Assembly (NCBI GenBank): GCA_043812755.1
Contig: JBDRLV010000060.1
Coordinates: 1 to 58,733 of the forward strand
Length of the DNA stretch: 58,733 bases
Origin: JBDRLV01 sp043812755
GTDB taxonomy: Bacteria > Patescibacteriota > Patescibacteriia > UBA9934 > GWF2-40-263
Direction: 5' to 3'
In this document: one piece after another, positions 49,651 through 57,676 of the stretch
Numbering within the stretch: position 1 is the first letter of the stretch
Layout of the letters: the number at the start of each line of letters is the position of its first letter
Position numbers and translations under genes: made by a program
Notes under the pieces: model-generated
What the model saw: the letters and a program-made list of their open reading frames with translations, nothing else
Database searches by the model: none
Told to the model about the DNA's origin: nothing

Positions 49651-50283
49651 GTGAAAGAAAAAGAACTTGAATTCGGAAAAACGCCCTGGGATGAGCTTGA
49701 GGTGGTAGATCTTCAAATGTGCTTGCTGGCAATGTCAGTTGCACTGCAAAGCATTGCATACCCCATGTTGAGTGAAGTGATGTCAATGGCAATAGCCAGA
49801 GGTTCGGACATTCCTTTTTGGGGTAAAAATGGTACTGGTGGAAAGACCTTTAGCAAGGTCGCTCAGGCACAACAGCAAGCGCAAGCTGTTTCAGTACAGC
49901 TTGACAGAAATCAGTTGCTCCGACTTGTCTGTACAACATTTGATGCATTGGATGCTGCTAGGAGTCTGTTTTTCCAGACGAATATGCAGCGCGAGTTCGT
50001 GCTTTTAGATAAGCTGCTTGGCGAAATGTCGTGTGGTTTCAGTGCTGGAAGAATTTACTACAGCTTTTTCCGTTATGCAGCTAATCTCTTGTTCGATTCA
50101 TCTGAGTTCAATATTGGGCATGGATGGGTTGTGTGTGATAAGTGTGGTGAAATCACAGCAGATGATCGCGATCTTGTTTTGCTTGGTGGTTCTTGCCCTG
50201 TCACAGTTGATGGCAGTCGGTGTGATGGAACACTTCGCGCTTACACCTGGACTGACCTTGGTCGCCCAGAGTTTGGTCTCTGA
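49651..50283 (+). CDS. hypothetical protein with C-terminal zinc-ribbon-like cysteines
   Basis: A 210-residue protein; GTG start behind AAAGGAGG. The first 150 residues are helical and Met/Gln-rich (LLAMSVALQSIAYPML, KVAQAQQQAQAVSVQL). The C-terminus has CDKCGEIT, then CPVTVDGSRCDG, four cysteines that could form a zinc ribbon. Family unknown. Style (GTG, Shine-Dalgarno, richer G+C, own terminator) matches the accessory class. Confidence 0.7.
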   Translation: MKEKELEFGKTPWDELEVVDLQMCLLAMSVALQSIAYPMLSEVMSMAIARGSDIPFWGKNGTGGKTFSKVAQAQQQAQAVSVQLDRNQLLRLVCTTFDALDAARSLFFQTNMQREFVLLDKLLGEMSCGFSAGRIYYSFFRYAANLLFDSSEFNIGHGWVVCDKCGEITADDRDLVLLGGSCPVTVDGSRCDGTLRAYTWTDLGRPEFGL

Positions 50284-50307
50284 CCTCGTTTTTAACGGGG
50301 TTTTTTG
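50284..50307 (+). terminator. terminator after 49651 gene
   Basis: Stem CCTCGTT/AACGGGG (with one G-T pair), then TTTTTTG. Confidence 0.7.
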
Positions 50308-50372
50308 TTTGGAGTGGTATAATAATCACATATTGACTCAGCAGTAGTATTTTGATAATCTTCAACTTCAAT

Positions 50373-51563
50373 ATGCAAGTATATCTAGATAATGCAGCAA
50401 CAACTCCGCTTGATAAAAAGGTTCTGCGCGCAATGGAACCATACATGAAGGATCAATATGGAAATCCTTCGAGTTTTCATTTTATAGGTAAGCAGGCCGC
50501 GGACGCGATTGAGCAGGCTCGCAAGAGCGTTGCGGATATTTTGCATGTGCGTGCTGATGAGATTGTATTTTGCTCTGGAGGCACAGAATCTGACAATCTT
50601 GCTTTGCTTGGAGTTGCTCGTGCAAATCAGGAAAAGGGCAAGCACGTTATTACGACCGCTGTAGAGCATCATGCTGTGCTTGAGTGTACAGAGCAGTTGG
50701 AGTGCGAAGGGTTTGAAGTCACTTATCTAAAACCGGATGAATACGGACAGGTAAGTGTTAAGCAGGTAATTGATGCTGTGCGAGATGACACTATTCTCAT
50801 CTCGATTATTTATGTTAACAATGAAATTGGAACTATTAATCCAATTGCAGAAATTGGCAATGCAATCCAGAAACTGCGACAGGAAAAGGGAAGTGTTTAT
50901 CCGCTTTTTCACTCAGACGCATGTCAGGCAACTGGTTATCTTGATCTGAATGTGGAGCGGATCCATGTTGACCTTTTAACATTAAACGGATCAAAAATGT
51001 ATGGACCCAAGGGTGCTGGTATTTTGTATGCAAAGCGTGGAATCAAGATTGCACCGCTCATGTTCGGAGGCTCGCAGGAAAAAGGATTAAGGCCTGGAAC
51101 AGAAAACGTTGCGGGGATAATTGGTTTGGCAGAGGCACTAAAGATTGCGCAAAAAGATAGAGTTAAAGAAAGTGAACGACTGTGTGGGCTTCGTGATTAT
51201 CTTGCAGACGGGATTTTAAAAACTATTTCAAAAACAAGATTGAATGGACATCCTGAGAATCGACTGCCAAATAATGTAAATATTTCTTTTATGGATATTG
51301 AGGGTGAGGCTCTTGTTCTGTATCTGGACGCTGCAGGGATTTATGTGTCCACTGGGTCAGCATGCACTAGTGCATCTTTGGATCCGTCGCATGTTATTCT
51401 CGCACTCGGCCTTCCATTTGAGGCAGCACACGGTTCTGTTCGATTCTCTTTAGGGCGTTCAACTACAAAGAAACAGATCGATTATGTTTTAAAAAAGTTG
51501 CCAGATGCAGTTGATAAATTAAGAGTGCTAAGTCCAGTTAATGTTGATGAGAAGCACTTTTGA
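50373..51563 (+). CDS. iscS: cysteine desulfurase (NifS/IscS)
   Basis: A 396-residue PLP enzyme releasing sulfur from cysteine for Fe-S clusters. VYLDNAATTPLDKKVLRAM opens the family. The PLP Lys is in LNGSKMYGPKGAG (about residue 208). The persulfide Cys is in TGSACTSAS (about residue 330). It starts caatATG. It is the first gene of an operon with scaffold, ferredoxin and oxidoreductase, each gap filled by a different palindrome. Confidence 0.96.
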   Translation: MQVYLDNAATTPLDKKVLRAMEPYMKDQYGNPSSFHFIGKQAADAIEQARKSVADILHVRADEIVFCSGGTESDNLALLGVARANQEKGKHVITTAVEHHAVLECTEQLECEGFEVTYLKPDEYGQVSVKQVIDAVRDDTILISIIYVNNEIGTINPIAEIGNAIQKLRQEKGSVYPLFHSDACQATGYLDLNVERIHVDLLTLNGSKMYGPKGAGILYAKRGIKIAPLMFGGSQEKGLRPGTENVAGIIGLAEALKIAQKDRVKESERLCGLRDYLADGILKTISKTRLNGHPENRLPNNVNISFMDIEGEALVLYLDAAGIYVSTGSACTSASLDPSHVILALGLPFEAAHGSVRFSLGRSTTKKQIDYVLKKLPDAVDKLRVLSPVNVDEKHF

Positions 51564-51565
51564 TT

Positions 51566-51766
51566 TACCTCCCCTTACGAAGGGGAGGTAAGGAGGGGTC
51601 TAGCGAAGTGATCTGGTAGCCGCAACCTTTAGGTTGCGTTTCGTACGCAGGCTTCAGCCAGAGGCTGATCCGCCTTTTGAGCCAAAGGCCCATCAGCCTC
51701 TGGCTGAGGCGGAAAAGCCTGCGGCTACCGAATCGTATAGACCCCCCTTAGTAAGGGGGGATAACA
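51566..51766. repeat. nested palindromic element between iscS and iscU
   Basis: A small hairpin ACCTCCCCTT/AAGGGGAGGT (51566-51588) leads a larger nested structure: TAAGGxGGGGTCTA outer arms, GGTAGCCGCA/TGCGGCTACC, CAGGCTT/AAGCCTG, CCAGAGGCTGAT/ATCAGCCTCTGG and an internal CGCAACC/GGTTGCG hairpin. An open frame crosses it in phase with iscU but is not protein-like. Confidence 0.85.
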
Positions 51767-51771
51767 AAATT

Positions 51772-52437
51772 ATGAATCAAGACAATGACCAAAACCCAGA
51801 CGTTATTAGCCGTGATCAATCGCAGTCATGGTTTTATTCTGATATTGTTAAAGACCACTTTTTTAATCCTCGTAATTTTTTGAAAGAGGATGAAGGACTT
51901 GAGCGATTTAATGGTATTGGGCATGTTGGCTCACCAGCGTGTGGAGATGAAATGCGTGTATGGATTGTTGTTAATCCGGATTCGGAGCGTATTACAGAAT
52001 TTAAATGGAGAACCTTTGGATGTGGAAGCGCGATCGCTTCAACTTCTATTGCGTCTGAAATGGTAACAGCAGGCGAGGGCATGACTCTTGCGCAGGCACG
52101 CAGATTAAAGCCTCAAGACATTATGAAAGAGCTTGGCGGTTTGCCAGCGCGAAAGATTCATTGCAGTGTGCTTTGTCACAAGGCATTGCGCGATGCAATA
52201 AATGATTATTTCCGCAGATCAAAACAATTTGATAGAATTGTTGAGGAGAGTGCGCGTATTATTGATCCAGTTGCCAAGGTGACTGACAAGGATATTGAAG
52301 ATGCAGTGCTTGATGGAGCAAAGACCCTTGAGCAGGTTCAGAAAAGAACAAAAGTCGGCGTTGGGAGTCCTGTGTGCCTGCCTGCAGTTGAAGAGCTTAT
52401 TCGCTTTTATCGTGAAAAGTATTTTGGCAAAGAATAA
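51772..52437 (+). CDS. iscU: IscU/NifU-type Fe-S scaffold with BFD-like C-terminus
   Basis: About 221 residues from ATG 51772 (aaaattATG); the longer in-frame extension is the palindrome. IscU core: SPACGDEM (Cys1 with the cluster-labilising Asp), RTFGCGSAIAS (Cys2), HCSVLCHKAL (Cys3). The C-terminal 60 residues (VTDKDIEDAVLDGAKTLEQV, then KRTKVGVGSPVC) look like a BFD-type [2Fe-2S] domain, but only one of the usual four Cys remains. It accepts sulfur from the desulfurase. Confidence 0.93.
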   Translation: MNQDNDQNPDVISRDQSQSWFYSDIVKDHFFNPRNFLKEDEGLERFNGIGHVGSPACGDEMRVWIVVNPDSERITEFKWRTFGCGSAIASTSIASEMVTAGEGMTLAQARRLKPQDIMKELGGLPARKIHCSVLCHKALRDAINDYFRRSKQFDRIVEESARIIDPVAKVTDKDIEDAVLDGAKTLEQVQKRTKVGVGSPVCLPAVEELIRFYREKYFGKE

Positions 52438-52446
52438 TAATTTATT

Positions 52447-52534
52447 TGTCATTCTGAGGAACCCTGAGTTTTTAAAAGGGTGACGAAGAATCCCATTGCT
52501 TCAATGAGATCCTTCGCTATCGCTCAGGATGACA
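52447..52534. repeat. palindromic element between iscU and ferredoxin genes
   Basis: Arms TGTCATTCTGAG and CTCAGGATGACA (one mismatch), with inner GAAGAATC/GATCCTTC and ATTG/CAAT pairings. Similar TGTCATTCTGAG elements are widespread dispersed repeats in bacteria. Confidence 0.85.
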
Positions 52535-52547
52535 TTTGAAGAACAAT

Positions 52548-52814
52548 ATGAAAATAACAATTAAAGTAGACCCAGATCTGTGCATTGGTGCTGCGTCGTG
52601 CGTAACGGTTGCACCTGATACATTTCAGATGAATGAAAATAACAAAGCTTGGGTTTTAGACCACGGCAAAGAGCCAGATGGTCACACATATGAGCGGACT
52701 TTTGAGGTGAGTGATGATGAAAAAGAAGAAATTATTTTAGCAGCTCAGTCTTGTCCGACTTTGGCAGTGTTAATTTATGATGAAGAGGGCAAGCAAATTT
52801 TTCCTGAGAATTAA
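52548..52814 (+). CDS. single-cluster ferredoxin
   Basis: An 88-residue electron carrier. Motif LCIGAASCVTVAPDTF and a distal SCPTLAV give three cluster cysteines; the second position of the usual CxxCxxC is Ala (C-IGAAS-C). Such proteins usually hold a [3Fe-4S] cluster or a [4Fe-4S] with a non-Cys ligand, as in P450-type ferredoxins. ATG 52548 is preferred to an upstream TTG inside the repeat. It lies between scaffold and reductase genes, so it probably supplies electrons for cluster assembly (inference). Confidence 0.88.
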   Translation: MKITIKVDPDLCIGAASCVTVAPDTFQMNENNKAWVLDHGKEPDGHTYERTFEVSDDEKEEIILAAQSCPTLAVLIYDEEGKQIFPEN

Positions 52815-52815
52815 G

Positions 52816-52901
52816 TTGTCATTGCGAGGCCCAAAGGGCCGAAGCAATCTTCACGATCAAGAAGATTGCTTCGTCGACCTACGGCCTCCTCGTAATGACA
52901 A
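52816..52901. repeat. palindromic element between ferredoxin and oxidoreductase genes
   Basis: Outer arms TTGTCATTGCGAG and CTCGTAATGACAA (one mismatch) and perfect inner arms GAAGCAATCTTC/GAAGATTGCTTC. It belongs to a different family from the 52447 element. Confidence 0.85.
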
Positions 52902-52907
52902 GTGTAT

Positions 52908-54158
52908 ATGAATTACGTAATAATCGGAGCAGGGCCAGCTGGAACAACAGCTGCAGAAGAACTGCGCAAGCTTGCACCTGACTCACATATCACATTAATT
53001 AGTGAAGACACAGAGTCTTTGTATTCAAAGGTTCTTTTGCCTTTTTATTTGAAAGGGAAAATAGATCGTGATAAGTTGTTTGTAAAAAAAGAAACTTGGT
53101 ATGTTGAAAATAATATTGAGTGGGTGGCCGGTGAAACAGTGGAAGCTATTGATACAAAAAATAAATTTGTTGCTGTCTCAGATGGTCGTGAATATCCATA
53201 TGATAAATTATTGATTTGCTCAGGATGCGATGCTCGAAAAATAGAAGAAGATCCGCGCGGTGTTTCATATCTGCGCACACTTGCAGACGCTGATCATCTT
53301 CTTCAACTCATGAACGAGATCCCTTCATGTTCCCATTCCCAAGGGGGACAACAGGGGGTTGCTGGCGGAGATCGTGAGTGCAGGGTTGGAATCTACGGTG
53401 GTCGTTTTATTGCCTGTGAGTATTTAAATATTTTTCATCATTGGGGATTTTCAATTACACTTGCTTTGCGTGGAGATCATTTGTGGAATGGAATCCTTGA
53501 TGAACAAAGCGGAAGATTATTGAGCCAACATTTGATTGAGAAGGGAATTGATTTCGTGCCTGGTGCACAGTGGCAAGGAACTTTAGGAGACAGTGAACTT
53601 ACAGGATTCAAAACAAGCAAAGGAGAATTTGACTGTTCGCTACTTGGGGTTGGAATGGGCGTTGCTCCAGACTTTTCTTTTTTAAAAGACACAGAAATTC
53701 AGACTGGAGTTGGTATTTTAACAAATGAATTTTTACAAACGAGCGATCCAGATGTGTATGCAGCCGGTGACATTGCAGAAGTTTTTGATGTGTATGCTCG
53801 CAGGCATTTGAGGCTTGGGATATGGGCGCGTGCAATTGCACAAGGTAGAATCGCAGCCCAAAACATGACAGGTGGGGAAATACCCTTCAAGCAAGTGTCT
53901 TCGTTTTCAATGTCCGTTCTTGGAGTTGATGTTGTTCTTATTGCAGATTGTGATCCAAAGCAAGCCCAACAGGTTGTTGTTCGTAAAAATAATGATGAGT
54001 CAGGTATTATCCAGCTATTTATTCGTGGTAATAAAATAGTTGGGGCAACGCTTGTGGGGGATGTTACAGAGAGAATGTTGATTACAAAGAAGATTCAAAC
54101 AGATGAGGCTTTACCTCAGGAGCCTGAGTATTACCAAAACCCGCAAAATTCACTTTAG
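52908..54158 (+). CDS. FAD/NAD(P)-dependent oxidoreductase (rubredoxin/ferredoxin reductase type)
   Basis: A 416-residue flavoprotein. FAD motif NYVIIGAGPAGTTAAEELRK, NAD(P) motif region VGIYGGRFIACEYLNIF and the FAD-ribityl motif DPDVYAAGDIAEV. C-terminal dimer-like domain follows. It probably reduces the adjacent ferredoxin. A Gly/Gln-rich loop (about 144-160, HSQGGQQGVAGG) looks inserted before the NAD motif. Start ATG 52908, right after the palindrome. Last gene of the Fe-S operon. Confidence 0.9.
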   Translation: MNYVIIGAGPAGTTAAEELRKLAPDSHITLISEDTESLYSKVLLPFYLKGKIDRDKLFVKKETWYVENNIEWVAGETVEAIDTKNKFVAVSDGREYPYDKLLICSGCDARKIEEDPRGVSYLRTLADADHLLQLMNEIPSCSHSQGGQQGVAGGDRECRVGIYGGRFIACEYLNIFHHWGFSITLALRGDHLWNGILDEQSGRLLSQHLIEKGIDFVPGAQWQGTLGDSELTGFKTSKGEFDCSLLGVGMGVAPDFSFLKDTEIQTGVGILTNEFLQTSDPDVYAAGDIAEVFDVYARRHLRLGIWARAIAQGRIAAQNMTGGEIPFKQVSSFSMSVLGVDVVLIADCDPKQAQQVVVRKNNDESGIIQLFIRGNKIVGATLVGDVTERMLITKKIQTDEALPQEPEYYQNPQNSL

Positions 54159-54170
54159 AAGGAATAATTA

Positions 54171-54202
54171 AAAAACAGGCGCAAAAAGGCTCTGTTTTTT
54201 TG
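54171..54202. terminator. terminator after Fe-S operon
   Basis: AAAAACAG pairs with CTGTTTTT across a 13-base loop, then T run. Confidence 0.65.
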
Positions 54203-54218
54203 TTTTTCCCTGTAAACA

Positions 54219-54247
54219 TTGACAAAACTGTGAATTCATGATAAAAA
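54219..54247 (+). promoter_or_regulatory. promoter and 150-nt leader of the 54401 gene
   Basis: TTGACA at 54219-54224, 17-base spacer, weak -10 TAAAAA at 54242. The leader down to 54400 contains a GCGGG/CCCGC hairpin (54372-54385) just before the Shine-Dalgarno CAGGAG. Confidence 0.5.
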
Positions 54248-54400
54248 TTCCTGTTCTTGTGTGCGCAATAACGCGTTACTAAAGAGCTTATACCTTGTTT
54301 TGGAATCTTGGGTAAAACCATGGTTTCAAGGCAAGTCGTTCTATACAGCTTAATAAGGTTTTAACCTTCAACGCGGGTTTCCCGCACACAGGAGTAAATC

Positions 54401-56707
54401 ATGGCATTTACACTTCCAGACAGTCTTGCTGAAAGTCTTCAGTCAAGTCCAGGCAAGGTTGCGCAGGGCGTTGTTCGAGAAAGGCTTGAAGATTTGGGTG
54501 AGAAGTTTACTACCGCAGCGATCAGTGACAAAAAGTCTGCGATTAGGTTCATCCAAAGCTTGCCCATGTCACAGGGCATGATTGAAACAATTGGGCACGG
54601 CGCTGGACACACTGTAGGTGAGCTTGCGCGCATTGTGCTTCGTGGCAGGGGTGTTGATCCATCTATTGTCAGTTTTGTTGGAGATACTCTCACTCACACT
54701 GGCATTGGTGGAGCTGATGCTCTGGCTCGTGTGAAAGAAGATCCAACTGTGTGGCACCGTGTTGTAAATGATGCAGCAATCGTTTCTGGTGCAACTACTG
54801 CTGATGGTGTTGAGATGCGCGCGCCACTTGGTTACGATGAAAATCGTATTGTACCAGGCGTGCATGAAATTCTTGTTGATTCTCTCAATCAACCAGTTCT
54901 CAATTCTGACGGAGCTGTTCAACTTCTGTGTAGTTGGGCTCTTGATGTTTCAAGGCTTGAGGGGCGATCGCGTCCAAAAAAGAGAACGACGAAAAAAGCC
55001 AGAGGTGCTACAAGCACTGTTGAAAGCGATGTTCAGCATCCACACTTTGTTGCAGTTGATTTCAAAGAGGCTCGCAAGGTTGTAAGTAATCCTGTTTGCC
55101 ATCATTGTCAGGCGCTTGAGCGTGCTTCGCGTAAATACGAAGACGCAAAAAGCACTTGGGATGAGAAATTCGGTGTAGCAGGTAGACGAATCATTCTGCG
55201 TGCTCAAGAGAATTTCATTGCCCAAACCGGTATCGCTCATCTGGGTGCAAAGGAATTTCTTGAGGCTGTGAGTACTGTTCCAGTTCAGCTTATGAAAGAT
55301 TTTGCTGCACTGGTAGAATCTGAAGGGCCATTGAATACAGGCCCATTGACTGATGCGCAGTTTCAGCGCTTTTTAGCACTGATTGACACAGCAGGCAAAG
55401 GTGAAAAGACCAGGATCACAAAAGCTCGTGAGTTATTCGGGCAGTTGCGTGATTGGTGGACAGGCACAGGGCAGTCACGGCGAGGAATCGTCCGTATTTT
55501 CCGCTGGCTTGCCTATGGATACATCATCTCGACTATTGTGTTCATGTTGCTACTTTTCCTTTGTTCATGGATGCTTATGCCTCGCGAATGGTTCTTCCTT
55601 GGGATCCTTTGCGCTGGCGTAGGAGCCACTGGTCTTATCTTGAATCTGTTTATGTGGGGCCCACTGAATTCTGTGGCTTCATGGATAACAGATCTCACGC
55701 CTTTTGTAGATGAGATTGGGGATTCATTTGCAAGATATGGCAGGAAGTTCATTGCTTTCTTCTGCTTCTTTGCCATTATCATGATTCTCCTCAATCTGTG
55801 CATGGCAGATCAGTTCTTGCGGGTTACTGCAGGGTTCCTGATCATCTTCTTTGCAGTGGTTGCCATTGCAAACATGAGTGTGTTCTATCATCTGCGAGAG
55901 CTTGGTGAAAAGACAGTCGCAATCCAGACCGCAGTGTTTTTGCTTCTTGGTTCAGGGACGATTGTATTGTCGCTGTTTCTTGCGTCGCGTGATGTGCATG
56001 TGATTCCTCAGGAATTTCCTATGCAAACCCTGACAACAAACTTGCACCGCGGTGTGCCTGTTGTTGAGAAAAACGTCACGCTGATTCTGACCCCTGAGGG
56101 AACGTTCTTCAGGCTTGAGGATCTGGGTGATCGATTCTGGCATTTGCAGGGCACAGATGGCGTTGCGTGCTTCCCACCCAATGCACCGTTGCCACGAGTT
56201 GATGGTTACATTCTTATGCGTAATCCCAACTGGGGAACATGCAAGAACGATTCAGCAGCGTTCATGATGTACACGACTCCGTGGAGGAAGATTGTTGGTG
56301 CTGATCCTTTGCACGAGTTTTCAGACGTCAATGATATGGTGCGCGTAAGCAAGCTCAAGGCAGCAGTGGTTGAAAAGGAATTTGATCCACAGAGTGTTGC
56401 GTTGGGTCTTGCGATCTTTGGCTCTGCACTTTTGGTATTTGGCTTCATGATGAAGGGGTATAAGCCAATTTTTGGGCTAGTGCTCGTAGGGCTTGCTTTT
56501 GCAATGCTTGCTGGCAGTGCGTTTGTGCACTATGTTGAACCATGGCAAGTTACAAAGCAACCTGCATCAAGTCGCCACACAGAGGAGCCTGCATTGATGC
56601 CAGGCGCTTTGGATCCAGTGGATCCACAAACATTTGCATCATACTGTGAAGAGCTCAAGCAAAAAGGGCTTGTTTCACAGGTGAATGCACCAGGTTGTCC
56701 TTTGTAA
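54401..56707 (+). CDS. large multi-pass membrane protein of unknown function
   Basis: A 768-residue protein. The N-terminal 360 residues are soluble: helical, with a basic stretch RPKKRTTKKARG near 190 and a Cys pair CHHC near 235. Five transmembrane segments cluster at about 365-530, an extracytoplasmic domain with several Cys spans about 535-665, two more TM segments at about 667-712, then a Pro-rich tail ending in Cys. No family recognised. CAGGAG precedes the ATG. It is followed by two lipoprotein genes and a pilin, so a role in an envelope or secretion assembly is possible. Confidence 0.7.
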   Translation: MAFTLPDSLAESLQSSPGKVAQGVVRERLEDLGEKFTTAAISDKKSAIRFIQSLPMSQGMIETIGHGAGHTVGELARIVLRGRGVDPSIVSFVGDTLTHTGIGGADALARVKEDPTVWHRVVNDAAIVSGATTADGVEMRAPLGYDENRIVPGVHEILVDSLNQPVLNSDGAVQLLCSWALDVSRLEGRSRPKKRTTKKARGATSTVESDVQHPHFVAVDFKEARKVVSNPVCHHCQALERASRKYEDAKSTWDEKFGVAGRRIILRAQENFIAQTGIAHLGAKEFLEAVSTVPVQLMKDFAALVESEGPLNTGPLTDAQFQRFLALIDTAGKGEKTRITKARELFGQLRDWWTGTGQSRRGIVRIFRWLAYGYIISTIVFMLLLFLCSWMLMPREWFFLGILCAGVGATGLILNLFMWGPLNSVASWITDLTPFVDEIGDSFARYGRKFIAFFCFFAIIMILLNLCMADQFLRVTAGFLIIFFAVVAIANMSVFYHLRELGEKTVAIQTAVFLLLGSGTIVLSLFLASRDVHVIPQEFPMQTLTTNLHRGVPVVEKNVTLILTPEGTFFRLEDLGDRFWHLQGTDGVACFPPNAPLPRVDGYILMRNPNWGTCKNDSAAFMMYTTPWRKIVGADPLHEFSDVNDMVRVSKLKAAVVEKEFDPQSVALGLAIFGSALLVFGFMMKGYKPIFGLVLVGLAFAMLAGSAFVHYVEPWQVTKQPASSRHTEEPALMPGALDPVDPQTFASYCEELKQKGLVSQVNAPGCPL

Positions 56708-56717
56708 AGAAAAACTC

Positions 56718-56746
56718 AGCGCTTCAGAAATGAAGCGCTTTTTTAG
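56718..56746 (+). terminator. terminator after 54401 gene
   Basis: Perfect 8-bp stem AGCGCTTC/GAAGCGCT, then TTTTT. Confidence 0.9.
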
Positions 56747-56769
56747 TACTTATTTCCGTATTTGCAATC

Positions 56770-56811
56770 CGGAACCGGGAACCGGAACCGGGAACCGGTT
56801 CCCGGTTCCGG
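56770..56811. repeat. GC-rich CCGGAACCGGG palindrome/tandem repeat
   Basis: Units of CCGGAACCGGGAA repeat twice and then fold back: bases 56782-56811 are a perfect 30-base palindrome centred on AACCGGTT. The surroundings are AT-rich. It lies immediately upstream of the 56820 promoter. Confidence 0.85.
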
Positions 56812-56819
56812 GGAAGGGC

Positions 56820-56848
56820 TTGACAAATTTGTAATTGCCTGCTAAGTT
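56820..56848 (+). promoter_or_regulatory. promoter TTGACA-N17-TAAGTT
   Basis: TTGACA at 56820-56825 and TAAGTT at 56843-56848. It drives the two lipoprotein genes and abuts the GC palindrome. Confidence 0.65.
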
Positions 56849-56927
56849 AATGAGTCCAGATTTATGGATTTTTAGTCCTTTTTCAACTCAATTTACCCAT
56901 TTTAAAAACACAGATGGGAGGTAGTAT

Positions 56928-57656
56928 ATGAGAACCACACTGATTTGCGTTTTGGCGCTTGTGGCAGTATTGGCAAGTGCATGTGGGAGAATTCAAGTTC
57001 AAGTTCCAGGTGCATCATATGATGGCAGGGGAACACCGAATGAAGCTCGAGGAATTATCGGAGATATCCATGACAGGCGAACTGATGCTCAAGCAATCGA
57101 GGCAACAACTCGTGTGCAAGAGCAGGCAGTTGCGCTCGGCGTGCCTGCGCGAACCTATGGTGGTGGTGTTTCAATGAAAACTGGTTATCCTGAGGTCATT
57201 GTTGTTCAGCCTGGTTACTCGCAGTATGCAGGGGTTGGTCAGTATGGCCCTTATGGCACTGGCTACTTGCAGGGGATTGGTCCGTATCCTACGGCTATGA
57301 CCCCAATGCTTCCGTATGCTCCTCTTGCTCCTGTTGGAGTAGCAGGAACGTATCCGACTGCGCAAGGCGTTGTGCCACAGGTGCAAGGTGTGCCAACTCA
57401 GCAGGGTGCCAGCAGTGGCTCGAGCAATTTGGAAGCACGACAACGCAGTCTCTATGACTCGCAAGGACTCGTCCTTGAAGGACAAGAGGCTTTGCGAGCG
57501 CGTGTGGACAAGCTTGCTGGTGCTGTCGAGAAGATTCAGGCAGGCACAGGTAATGTTGATGCAGGGCTTGATGCACATTCGCGGATGGAATGCGTACGAC
57601 TCTACGGTCCAACAGATCCAAGGTGCACTGCCCCTGGTTCATCGGGTGATGAATAA
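56928..57656 (+). CDS. predicted lipoprotein, Gly/Tyr/Pro-rich
   Basis: A 242-residue protein with a lipoprotein signal (LALVAVLASAC, Cys19). The middle is low complexity: Gly, Tyr, Pro, Gln and Val (YSQYAGVGQYGPYGTGYLQG). A helical segment (LEGQEALRARVDKLAGAVEK) and a C-terminal Cys pair follow. GGGAGG precedes the ATG. No family recognised; it looks like a surface or periplasm-like space adhesive or structural lipoprotein (inference). It is in an operon with 57677. Confidence 0.7.
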   Translation: MRTTLICVLALVAVLASACGRIQVQVPGASYDGRGTPNEARGIIGDIHDRRTDAQAIEATTRVQEQAVALGVPARTYGGGVSMKTGYPEVIVVQPGYSQYAGVGQYGPYGTGYLQGIGPYPTAMTPMLPYAPLAPVGVAGTYPTAQGVVPQVQGVPTQQGASSGSSNLEARQRSLYDSQGLVLEGQEALRARVDKLAGAVEKIQAGTGNVDAGLDAHSRMECVRLYGPTDPRCTAPGSSGDE

Positions 57657-57676
57657 CCACGAGAAAGGAGATACAG

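Noticed and set aside
51634..51771. In-frame N-terminal extension of iscU (about 46 codons)
   Set aside because: It runs through the nested palindrome, has no protein-like pattern, and ATG 51772 has the usual attATG context.
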